DNA from: Catenulispora pinisilvae
GTDB taxonomy: Bacteria > Actinomycetota > Actinomycetes > Streptomycetales > Catenulisporaceae
Reading direction: 5' to 3'
Assembly (NCBI RefSeq): GCF_015356865.1
Contig: NZ_JAAFZA010000058.1
Coordinates: 1-50,469, forward strand
Length of the DNA stretch: 50,469 bases
Positions 27,485-34,560 of this stretch are shown one piece after another. The first letter of the stretch is position 1; every line of letters begins with the position of its first letter. The notes beneath the pieces were generated by a model. The model was not told where the DNA came from and made no database searches. It saw nothing but the letters and a program-made list of their open reading frames with translations. Made by a program: the position numbers and the translations under genes.

Positions 27485-28686
27485 CCGACGCCTACCTAGT
27501 CACCGGCACCCGCACCCCCTTCGGCCGCTACGGCGGCGCCCTGGCGTCGGTCCGCCCCGACGACCTCGCCGCGCACGTCATCCGCGAACTGCTCGCGGGC
27601 GTCCCGCAGATACCGGGGGAGGCCGTCGGCGAGGTCTTCCTCGGCGATGCCAACCAGGCCGGCGAGGACAACCGCGACGTGGCGCGCATGGCGTCGCTGC
27701 TGGCCGGGTTGCCGGTGACGGTGCCCGGCGCCACGGTCAACCGGCTGTGCGGATCGGGGCTGGAGGCGTTGGTGCAGGCTGCGCGGCAGATCCGGCTCGG
27801 GGAGGCGGACCTCGTCGTGGCCGGCGGCGTGGAGTCGATGTCGCGGGCGCCGTTCGTGATGGGCAAGGCCGATACCGCCTTCGCCCGCGGCGCCGACGTC
27901 TTCGACACCACCATCGGCTGGCGGTTCGTCAATCCCTTGATGAAGAAGCAGTACGGCATCGACTCCATGCCGGAGACGGCCGAGAACGTCGCCGAGGAGT
28001 TCCACATCGGCCGCGAGGACCAGGACGCGTTCGCGCTCCGCTCCCAGGAACGCGCGCTGCTGGCCCAGGAGAACGGCCGGCTGGCCAAGGAGATCTCGCC
28101 GATCAGCATTGCGCGCCGCAAGGCCGATCCGGTCGTCGTCGACCGGGACGAGCACCCGCGCCGCACCTCCCTGGAAGCGCTCGCCAAGCTCGGCACGCCG
28201 TTCCGCGAGGGCGGCACCGTCACCGCCGGCAACGCCTCCGGCGTCAACGACGGCGCCGTGGCGCTGCTCGTCGCCTCCGGGGAAGCCGTGGAGCGGTACG
28301 GCCTCACGCCGCTGGCGAAGGTCGTCACCTCGCACACCGCCGGCGTCGAGCCGCGCATCATGGGCATCGGCCCGGTCCCGGCCACCCGCGGCCTGCTGGA
28401 GCGGGCCAAGCTCGGGATCGGCGACATCGACGTCGTCGAGCTGAACGAGGCGTTCGCCGCGCAGTCGCTGGCTGTCTTGCGGGAACTGGGACTCCCCGAC
28501 GACGCCTCCCACGTCAACCCCAACGGCGGCGCCATCGCCCTCGGGCACCCGCTCGGGGCCTCCGGCGCCCGGCTGGCCCTCACCGCGGCCTTGGAACTGA
28601 ACGAGCGGCAGGCCCGCTACGCCGTGGCGACGATGTGCATCGGCGTCGGACAGGGGATCGCCGTGCTGCTGGAGCGTGCGGCATGA
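27481..28686 (+). CDS. paaJ: 3-oxoadipyl-CoA / 3-oxo-5,6-dehydrosuberyl-CoA thiolase
   Basis: 401 residues, ATGA overlap with paaH. Thiolase signatures: nucleophile C90 in VNRLCGSGLEALVQAARQI, VAGGVESMSRAPFV, the catalytic His in NPNGGAIALGHPLGASGARL and the second Cys in ATMCIGVGQGIAVLLE. The subtype (beta-ketoadipyl-CoA thiolase, PaaJ/PcaF) rests on the operon rather than on a diagnostic residue. It releases acetyl-CoA and succinyl-CoA at the end of the pathway. Confidence 0.94.
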   Translation: MTDAYLVTGTRTPFGRYGGALASVRPDDLAAHVIRELLAGVPQIPGEAVGEVFLGDANQAGEDNRDVARMASLLAGLPVTVPGATVNRLCGSGLEALVQAARQIRLGEADLVVAGGVESMSRAPFVMGKADTAFARGADVFDTTIGWRFVNPLMKKQYGIDSMPETAENVAEEFHIGREDQDAFALRSQERALLAQENGRLAKEISPISIARRKADPVVVDRDEHPRRTSLEALAKLGTPFREGGTVTAGNASGVNDGAVALLVASGEAVERYGLTPLAKVVTSHTAGVEPRIMGIGPVPATRGLLERAKLGIGDIDVVELNEAFAAQSLAVLRELGLPDDASHVNPNGGAIALGHPLGASGARLALTAALELNERQARYAVATMCIGVGQGIAVLLERAA

Positions 28687-30023
28687 GCTCGCGTCCAGGT
28701 TTGGGAAAGATGCCGAGCCAGGGAAAGATGCAGATTCCGGAGCGGGTCCTCGACGACGCCGAGCGGATGACTGTCGAGGAACTCAGGGCTCTGCAAACCG
28801 AGCGCATGGCGTGGACCCTGGACCACGCCTACGCCAACGTCCCGCACTACAAGTCAGCCTTCGACGAAGCCGGCGTGCACCCGCGCGACTTCAAAGAACT
28901 GGCCGACCTGAGGCACTTCCCCTTCACCGCGAAGAAGGACCTGCGCGACAACTACCCGTTCGGCATGTTCGCCGTGCCGCGCGAGCAGGTCGCCCGGATC
29001 CACGCCTCGTCCGGCACCACCGGCAAGGCCACCGTCGTCGGCTATACCAAGACCGACCTCGAGAACTGGGCCTCGGTCGGCGCGCGCTCGCTGCGCGCCG
29101 CCGGTGTCCGGGCCGGCGACCGGGTCCACGTCGCCTACGGCTACGGCCTGTTCACCGGCGGACTCGGCGTGCACTACGCCGCCGAGGCGCTGGGCGCCAC
29201 CGTGATCCCGATCTCCGGCGGGCAGACCGCGCGGCAGGTGCAGCTGATCCAGGACTTCGAGCCCGACGCGATCTGCGTGACGCCGTCGTACCTGCTGGCC
29301 ATCGTCGACGAGATGGTGAGGCAGGGTATCGACCCGGCCGCCACCTCGCTGCGGGTCGCGGTGCTCGGCGCCGAGCCGTGGACCGACGCCATGCGCGCGG
29401 AGATCCAGGAGCGGCTCGCCGTGCACGCCGTGGACATCTACGGGCTGTCCGAGGTGATGGGTCCCGGCGTCGGCAACGAGGACGTCGCCGAGCAGGACGG
29501 CACTTACCTGTGGGAGGACCACTTCTACCCGGAGATCGTCGATCCGGGCACCGGCGAGGTGCTGCCGGACGGCGCGATGGGTGAGCTGGTCTTCACCTCG
29601 CTGACGAAGGAGGCGATGCCGGTCATCCGCTACCGCACGCGCGACCTGACCCGGCTGCTGCCCGGGTTGAGCCGGCCGATGCGGCGGATGGAGCGGATCA
29701 CCGGGCGCAGCGACGACATGATGATCGTGCGCGGCGTCAACGTGTTCCCCAGCCAGATCGAGGAGGAGCTGCTGACGATCGCCGGGCTCGCGCCGCACTT
29801 CGTCTGTGTGCTGACCCGTCCGGGACGGCTCGACGAGTTGTGCGTGCGGGTCGAGGCGCGCGAGGCTTCGGTGGATCGGGACGCGGCCGCTTCGCGGCTG
29901 GCGTTCGGGGTGAAGGAGCGGTTCGGCGTCACGGTCACGGTCGACGTGCTGGACCCGGGGGCGCTGGAACGCTCGCAAGGCAAGGCACAACGGATCCTCG
30001 ATATGCGAGGCGGCGAAAAATGA
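28683..30023 (+). CDS. paaK: Phenylacetate-CoA ligase
   Basis: 446 residues from the ATG at 28683 (ATGA overlap with paaJ). It activates phenylacetate with ATP and CoA, the first step of the pathway. ANL-superfamily motifs: IHASSGTTGKATVVGYT (phosphate loop), YGLSEVMGPGVGNED (A5), GELVFTSLTKEAMPVIRYRTRDL (A6-A7) and GRSDDMMIVRGVNVFPSQIE (A8), with SQGKAQRILDMRG at the end (A10 region). These residues are typical of PaaK, including the RTRDL and NVFPSQIE forms. Length matches the family. Confidence 0.96.
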   Translation: MSSRPGLGKMPSQGKMQIPERVLDDAERMTVEELRALQTERMAWTLDHAYANVPHYKSAFDEAGVHPRDFKELADLRHFPFTAKKDLRDNYPFGMFAVPREQVARIHASSGTTGKATVVGYTKTDLENWASVGARSLRAAGVRAGDRVHVAYGYGLFTGGLGVHYAAEALGATVIPISGGQTARQVQLIQDFEPDAICVTPSYLLAIVDEMVRQGIDPAATSLRVAVLGAEPWTDAMRAEIQERLAVHAVDIYGLSEVMGPGVGNEDVAEQDGTYLWEDHFYPEIVDPGTGEVLPDGAMGELVFTSLTKEAMPVIRYRTRDLTRLLPGLSRPMRRMERITGRSDDMMIVRGVNVFPSQIEEELLTIAGLAPHFVCVLTRPGRLDELCVRVEAREASVDRDAAASRLAFGVKERFGVTVTVDVLDPGALERSQGKAQRILDMRGGEK

Positions 30024-30039
30024 TCTACAACAGGTTCCG

Positions 30040-30726
30040 ATGAATTCTCAGAACTCGCAGAACTCGCAGGGCTCCCAAAGCCCGCAGGGCTCGCAGGGCT
30101 CGCAGCGAGTCCAGGACTCCCCGCGGGCCCAGACGGGCGCCGCCGCGCGGCGCGTCACCTACACGCCCGACTCCCTGCTAGAAGTCGCCGTCACCGTGTT
30201 CAACGAGCGCGGCTACGACGGGACCAGCATGGAGGATCTGGCGCGGGCGGCGGGGATCACCAAGTCCTCGATCTACCACCACGTCAAGGGCAAGGAGGAG
30301 CTGCTGACCCGCGGCGTCAACCGGGCCCTGGACGCGCTGAACGCCTCGCTGGACACGCTGGAGGACCTGCCGGACGCCGGGGATCTGGACCGGGTGGAGC
30401 AGGCGGTGTTCCGCGCGGTCCAGATCCTGGTCGAGGAGTTGCCGTATGTGACCCTGCTGCTGCGGGTACGCGGGAACACCGAGGCCGAGCGGGCCGCGCA
30501 GGCCTCGCGACGGGCGATCGACCAGCGGCTGGCCGGGTTCGTGGAGCGCGCGGCCGCGGCCGGGGCGCTGCGCACGGACCTGGACCCGCGGCTGGCGTCC
30601 CGGCTGGTGTTCGGGATGGTGAACTCGGTCGTGGAGTGGTACCGGCCCGGGCCCGGGCGGTGGTCCGCGGACGACGTCGCGTCCGCGGTGACGCACGTGG
30701 TGTTCGACGGGCTGCGGCGGCGCTGA
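30040..30726 (+). CDS. paaR: TetR-family regulator, probable phenylacetate pathway repressor
   Basis: 228 residues, 17 bases after paaK and so likely co-transcribed. The first 33 residues are a Ser/Gln/Asn-rich tract from 9-bp repeats. The TetR HTH follows (LLEVAVTVFNERGYDGTSMEDLARAAGITKSSIYHHVKGKEELLTRG). The ligand domain includes VTLLLRVRGNTEAERAAQ and a final VVEWYRPGPGRWSADDVASAVTHVVFDGL. By analogy with actinobacterial and Thermus PaaR it should release DNA on phenylacetyl-CoA. The palindrome at 25839-25858 is the obvious target. Confidence 0.87.
   Translation: MNSQNSQNSQGSQSPQGSQGSQRVQDSPRAQTGAAARRVTYTPDSLLEVAVTVFNERGYDGTSMEDLARAAGITKSSIYHHVKGKEELLTRGVNRALDALNASLDTLEDLPDAGDLDRVEQAVFRAVQILVEELPYVTLLLRVRGNTEAERAAQASRRAIDQRLAGFVERAAAAGALRTDLDPRLASRLVFGMVNSVVEWYRPGPGRWSADDVASAVTHVVFDGLRRR
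30043..30114 (+). repeat. 9-bp tandem repeat encoding Ser-Gln-rich N-terminus
   Basis: Eight 9-base units (consensus GGCTCGCAG / AACTCGCAG) begin at the second codon of the regulator. The last (CGAGTCCAG) is diverged. Loss or gain would change only tail length. Confidence 0.85.
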
Positions 30727-30767
30727 TCGGCAGGGCCGGCAGGGTCGGCAGACCGATCAGCGCCGCC
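30716..30767 (+). terminator. Terminator hairpin overlapping the paaR stop
   Basis: A perfect 15-bp inverted repeat: GGCGGCGCTGATCGG (30716-30730) pairs with 30753-30767, loop of 22 bases. The TGA stop of paaR (30724-30726) lies in the left arm. It may end the paaHJKR transcript; an operator role is less likely because no promoter follows on this strand. Confidence 0.65.
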
Positions 30768-30820
30768 CGCGGCCGGTCGGTCCGCCGAGCCGCCGCGGCC
30801 TACTGTGGTGGCCAGTCGAG

Positions 30821-30903
30821 CTATCGGGCCCCGTACTATCAGGCCCCTGTGCTATCAGGCCCGTGCGCCATTAGGACCGTGCGCTAAAGCAGGCCCGTGC
30901 GCT
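30821..30903. repeat. About 16-bp imperfect tandem repeat in the paaR/VOC gap
   Basis: Five diverged units of about 15-18 bases with core CTATCAGGCCCGTGCG run between the convergent paaR and VOC genes. The second and third units are closest. No spacers or hairpins are present. Confidence 0.75.
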
Positions 30904-30915
30904 GCCAGGTTCCTG

Positions 30916-31290
30916 CTACAGATAGGGCCGCGTGATCAGTTCGATCCCGTGGCCGGCCGGGTCCAGGAAGTAGACGCCGCGCCCGTCGTGCTCGTGGTTG
31001 ATCTCGCCCGGGAGCCGCATCTGCGGGTCGGCGAAGTGCTCGATCCCGGCCGCGCACAGCCGCTGGTAGGCGCGGTCGAACAGATCGTCGTCGAGCAGAA
31101 AGGCGTAGTGCTGCATCTGGATCTCGACCGGCGGTTCGGCGAACTGCAACAGGACGCCGTCGGCGAGTTGGATGTTCGCGAACGGGCCCCAGGACGGCGC
31201 CTCGGCGGCTTCGAGCAGTTCGCGGAAGAAGAGTGCTGATTCGGTCCGGTTCTTGGACGCGATGATGGTGTGGTTGAACGTCGCGGGCAT
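30916..31290 (-). CDS. VOC-superfamily protein (glyoxalase/bleomycin-resistance/dioxygenase fold)
   Basis: 124 residues, one VOC module: FNHTIIASKNRTESALFFREL opens the first beta-alpha-beta-beta-beta unit, and the second is FLLDDDLFDRAYQRLCAAGIEHF then GRGVYFLDPAGHGIELITRPY. The conserved H (NHTII), H in QMQHYAF and E in HGIELI could be metal ligands. GAGGTC precedes the ATG. The role is unknown; such small proteins include antibiotic-binding and isomerase members. Confidence 0.88.
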   Translation of the reverse strand: MPATFNHTIIASKNRTESALFFRELLEAAEAPSWGPFANIQLADGVLLQFAEPPVEIQMQHYAFLLDDDLFDRAYQRLCAAGIEHFADPQMRLPGEINHEHDGRGVYFLDPAGHGIELITRPYL

Positions 31291-31570
31291 GTGACCTCAA
31301 AGGATTCGGGTTTCCAGCGGGACTCGTCGGTGGGTGCACGAGTGCTGGGAGGTCCGCGTGCCGCGCGTAAGGGGTACCGGTTCGGCACCCGCGGCGCGCT
31401 CAGCCAGCCACCGGGTCGCCGATCCGTGCGTGGCCCATGGCCGGTCCGGTGTTCACGCGATCCACAGTACTGGATTTCTCACTAAGTTCTCAGCCCGCAA
31501 GACCTTGTCGCCCGCGGGCAGATTCGGGAAGATCTGCGTTAGACGTGGTGGCTGAAGGAAAGTACGCGAC

Positions 31571-32029
31571 ATGATCGATGAGCTCGCGCCGGTCGGCTCC
31601 ATCGCCGACCTCTTCGAACCGGAACCCGCGGCCTGGGGCCTGCGCGGGGACCCTTACGTGTGGCGGTCCTTGCGGACGATGCTGGCGAAACAGATGCTGC
31701 CCACCGCCGAGCGCGACTTGGTGGAGATCCTGCGGTCCTCTTTCCGATGGCTCACCGGCAACACCTTCGACGACCCGACCACGGACCGCATCTACCGCGA
31801 GGAACTGGCGCGCGGCGGGATGACAAGCGGGCAGGTCGATCTCGAGGTGTGGCGGAACGTGCTGATCCCGCTGCTGATCGAGCGCTGGCGCATCCTCGGG
31901 CCGGCCGCGCGGCCGCAGCCGGAGGCGGCGGTGGCTCAGGGACCGATGGTGGCTCGCACGTGGGCCACGGTCCACGCGGGGGCCGTGGCCCAGGGACCGA
32001 CCATGACTCCGGGGCCGACCACCGCCTAG
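31571..32029 (+). CDS. Conserved actinobacterial protein of unknown function
   Basis: 152 residues, ATG at 31571 with GAAGGAAAG upstream. The core IADLFEPEPAAWGLRGDPYVW, LVEILRSSFRWLTGN and GGMTSGQVDLEVWRNVLIPLLIERW matches from memory a family of small uncharacterised actinomycete proteins with WGLRGDPxLW and GGMSSG motifs. The last 35 residues (VAQGPMV ... VAQGPTMTPGPTTA) are low-complexity and derive from diverged copies of the 18-bp repeat that continues downstream, so the family's true C-terminus is probably near residue 115. The 280 bases upstream of the gene hold no other gene or clear repeat. Confidence 0.7.
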   Translation: MIDELAPVGSIADLFEPEPAAWGLRGDPYVWRSLRTMLAKQMLPTAERDLVEILRSSFRWLTGNTFDDPTTDRIYREELARGGMTSGQVDLEVWRNVLIPLLIERWRILGPAARPQPEAAVAQGPMVARTWATVHAGAVAQGPTMTPGPTTA

Positions 32030-32079
32030 GGACCAACCCTCGCCTGGGACCAGCGCTCGCCTAGGGACCAACCATTGCT

Positions 32080-32223
32080 CAGGAACCGGCCATGGCTCAG
32101 GAACCGGCCATGACCCAGGAACCGACCATGACCCAGGAACCGACCATGGCTCAGGAACCGGCCATGACCCAGGAACCAGCCATGGCCCAGGAACCGGCCA
32201 TGACCCAGGAACCGGCCATGGCT
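32080..32223. repeat. 18-bp tandem array, eight units, between convergent genes
   Basis: Eight consecutive 18-base units occupy exactly 144 bases; consensus CAGGAACCGGCCATGACC, differing at a few positions per unit. Diverged units extend leftward to about 31935 into the 3' end of the gene at 31571. At the right the last unit runs into the stop codon of the APH-like gene (TCA at 32223-32225). No spacers are present, so it is not CRISPR. Confidence 0.92.
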
Positions 32224-33026
32224 CAGGGAGCGACCTCCCACAGCAGCCGGTAGTACTCGGTGCGCTCGGGGTCCGGCGCGATCCCGTACGCGTCCAGCAG
32301 CGGCTCTTCCCAGCCGCCGCCGTAGTTCCACGTGGTCGACCACGTCGCGATCGCCAGGTCCGACCAGCGATCCGCGATGCCGAGGTCGCCAAGGTCCACG
32401 TGCCCGGCGAAGCGGCCGTCGGCGGACAGCAGGGTGTTCGGCGCGCAGGTGTCGCCGTGGCCGACCACGAGCTTGTCGACCGGCGGGATGTCGGCGACCC
32501 GCTTCAGCGCGTCGGCGTAGCTGAGTCCGGCGAAATCGGTGTGCAGGGTGCGATGCGCGCGCTGCGCGGCGTTGCGTTCGGCCTCGGCGACCCGCTCCTC
32601 GGCGGAGGCGCTGAACGGGCACTCGGCGACGGGCAGCGCGTCGTGGAAGACGCGCAGGGCCTCGCCGATGACCCGCACGGCTGTCGCAGGGTCCTGTTTC
32701 CAGCGCTCGCTGACCGCCATCTCCCCGTCGAGCGCGGCGGTGATCAGCCACGTGCCGTCGGCGTTCGACGCCTGCTCCATCACCCGGGGCACGAGCACGA
32801 ACGCCCCGGCCCACCGCATCCGCGCCGCCTCCCCTGCCAGGTCCACCTCGCTGCCGGCCGGGGCCCACTTCGCATAGCGGGCGTCCGGTCCGGAACCGAG
32901 CCGGAAGGTCGAGGCGCCCTCGTTGTGCCAGACCGGGACGATCACGCGTCCGGCCGCGGCCTCGCGGATCGGATCCGGGACCGGGAGGTCGGGCGGCGGG
33001 ACGCTGTCGAAGCTGGGCAAGGTCAT
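32223..33026 (-). CDS. APH(3')-like aminoglycoside phosphotransferase family protein
   Basis: 267 residues. The kinase catalytic loop is VVGHGDTCAPNTLLSADGRF (H-G-D-x4-N) and the metal-binding segment is GHVDLGDLGIADRWSDLAIA, the APH(3') order and spacing (compare HGD ... PN and FIDCGRLGVADRYQD in known enzymes). An ATP-site lysine lies in DARYAKWAP. Length is that of APH(3'). Substrate could be an aminoglycoside or another small alcohol, and host resistance is not implied by sequence alone. The final codons and stop lie at the edge of the 18-bp array. Confidence 0.87.
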   Translation of the reverse strand: MTLPSFDSVPPPDLPVPDPIREAAAGRVIVPVWHNEGASTFRLGSGPDARYAKWAPAGSEVDLAGEAARMRWAGAFVLVPRVMEQASNADGTWLITAALDGEMAVSERWKQDPATAVRVIGEALRVFHDALPVAECPFSASAEERVAEAERNAAQRAHRTLHTDFAGLSYADALKRVADIPPVDKLVVGHGDTCAPNTLLSADGRFAGHVDLGDLGIADRWSDLAIATWSTTWNYGGGWEEPLLDAYGIAPDPERTEYYRLLWEVAP

Positions 33027-33101
33027 TTAGGCAGGATGCCAGGGTCCACGCGCCAGGGCCCGGGATTATCCGCCGCGCCGCGCCTCAGCTGGGCTCCAGC
33101 C

Positions 33102-34289
33102 TCAGCTCGGCTCCACCGCCAGCCGATAGCCCCGCTTCGTCACCGTCGCCACCACATCCGCGTGCTCCCCGAGCGACGTCCGCAGCCGCGCGACCGTCGC
33201 CTCCACCGCGTGCTCGTCCCGTCGCATCCCGGTCCACACCCGGCGCAGCAGCTCGGCCCGGCTCAGCACCCGGCCGGGCTGCCGGGCCAGCTCGCGCAGC
33301 ACGCCGGCGGGCAGCGGCGAGAGCGGGACCGGGCGGCCGTCGATCAGGACCGCGTTGCCCTGCACCACGATGTCGCGGCCGGGGGTGTTCAGGCGGCGGC
33401 GGACGCGGGGCGGGAGTTCCTGGGTGATCACCCGGGCCAGTGAGCCCAGGCGGCCGCGGTCCGGCCAGGCCGGGGCGATGCCGTGCGCCTCAAGCGGCGC
33501 CGCGCAGACCGGGCCGATGCACGCCGCCAACACGTCCGCCTGCATCGCGTCCACGACCCGGGTCAGGCTGCCGTCGTTCTCCGCCGCCGCCAGGAACGCC
33601 GCCGCGCCCGGGGCCGAGGTGAACGCCACCGCGTGCACCTGCCGCCGCACCACCGCCTCCACCAGGCGGGCCACCGCCGCCGTGTCCTGCGGCGGTCCCC
33701 ACTGGTACACCGGCACCGGCACCACCTCGGCGCCGGCGCCGCGCAGCGCGTCCAGGAACGCGGTGTCGGCGCTGCCGTGCAGCTGCACCGCGATCCGGGA
33801 GCCGGCCAGGTCTTGGGCCAGCAGCCAGGCCAGCAGCTCGGTGGAGGACTCCGACGGCGGCGAATAGGTTTCGCGCATCCCACACTGCCGGACCGCGCCG
33901 GTCGCCTTCGGCCCGCGCGCGGCCAGCGTGGCCGCGGTCAGCACCGCCGACAGCGGCTCGGCCAGACCCCAGCCCTCGGCCGTGGAGATCCACGCCCGCC
34001 AGCCGATCCCCGTGGTCGCCACCGCGTAGTCCAGCGGCCCGCGCAGGCACTCCTCGGTCGCGGCCCGCAGCACCCGGTCGTCGGTCAGCGGGATGATGCG
34101 CATGGTCGGCGCCGTCATGACCTCTGCCCCGCGCCGCCGGAGCATCGCCGCCAACTCCTCCCGGCGCCGGTCGGAGGTGATCGCCACGACGCAGCCGACC
34201 AGGGGTTCGGGGAGCGCTCCGGCCTGCGCGGCGGTCGGCACACCCGTCGGTGAACCCGGTGTGTCCGATTCGATTGTCGTGGTGTCCAT
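33102..34289 (-). CDS. nnaR: HemD-like/winged-helix regulator of nitrate assimilation (NnaR type)
   Basis: 395 residues from the ATG at 34289 (a GTG at 34298 would add three). Residues about 30-280 form a uroporphyrinogen-III-synthase-like domain (GCVVAITSDRRREELAAMLRRRGAEV, YAVATTGIGWRAWISTAEGW, AVAFTSAPGAAAFLAAAE). Residues about 300-395 are an OmpR-type winged helix (LPAGVLRELARQPGRVLSRAELLRRVWTG, HAVEATVARLRTSLGEHADVVATVTKRGYRLAVEP). This fusion is the NnaR class, which in Streptomyces helps activate nitrite/nitrate reductase genes. It lies divergently next to nasA. A heme-precursor synthase role is less likely. Confidence 0.88.
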   Translation of the reverse strand: MDTTTIESDTPGSPTGVPTAAQAGALPEPLVGCVVAITSDRRREELAAMLRRRGAEVMTAPTMRIIPLTDDRVLRAATEECLRGPLDYAVATTGIGWRAWISTAEGWGLAEPLSAVLTAATLAARGPKATGAVRQCGMRETYSPPSESSTELLAWLLAQDLAGSRIAVQLHGSADTAFLDALRGAGAEVVPVPVYQWGPPQDTAAVARLVEAVVRRQVHAVAFTSAPGAAAFLAAAENDGSLTRVVDAMQADVLAACIGPVCAAPLEAHGIAPAWPDRGRLGSLARVITQELPPRVRRRLNTPGRDIVVQGNAVLIDGRPVPLSPLPAGVLRELARQPGRVLSRAELLRRVWTGMRRDEHAVEATVARLRTSLGEHADVVATVTKRGYRLAVEPS

Positions 34290-34386
34290 GAGCCGCACTA
34301 TCTCCGCGCCCGATTACGGTGGTGTTGCCGACCGGCTACGGGGCGGTAAGACGGTCCGCGCTCGCGTTTCGCACCCGCGCCGAACC

Positions 34387-34446
34387 CGTGCCGAGCCTGC
34401 GTCGAGCCCGTGCCGAGCCTGCGTCGAGCCCGTGCCGAGCCTGCGG
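34387..34446. repeat. 22-bp direct repeat, 2.7 copies, in nnaR/nasA gap
   Basis: Two identical 22-base units (34387-34408, 34409-34430) and a third partial copy to 34446, each beginning CGTGCCGAGCCTGCG. The period is two helical turns, so proteins bound here would sit on one face of the DNA. Confidence 0.85.
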
Positions 34447-34460
34447 ACAACACGCCATGC

Positions 34461-34488
34461 GCGGCACGTCACGTACGTGACTTGCCGC
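34461..34488. promoter_or_regulatory. 28-bp inverted repeat, candidate operator for nnaR/nasA
   Basis: Left half GCGGCACGTCACGT (34461-34474) and right half ACGTGACTTGCCGC (34475-34488) are complementary at 13 of 14 positions. The inner 14 bases are a perfect palindrome centred on ACGT. It sits 72 bases before nasA and 172 before nnaR, the place expected for a regulator of this divergent pair (NnaR or GlnR). With no loop it is poorly suited to be a terminator. Binding is inferred. Confidence 0.65.
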
Positions 34489-34560
34489 TGTGAGACGTCC
34501 GTCGCGCGGGGGTAACGGCGGCGCGGCGCACCGGAAACGCGCGCTGGCGAAGGTGGGGCC

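Noticed and set aside
31461-31474. Palindrome around CAGTACTG before the gene at 31571
   Set aside because: Only the central 8 bases are symmetric and the flanks do not pair, so chance is likely.
32080-32223. CRISPR array
   Set aside because: The 18-bp units are directly adjacent without spacers and no cas gene is present.
34461-34488. Assigning the inverted repeat to GlnR
   Set aside because: It contains GTCAC half-sites, but the spacing does not match the known GlnR box well enough to name the protein.
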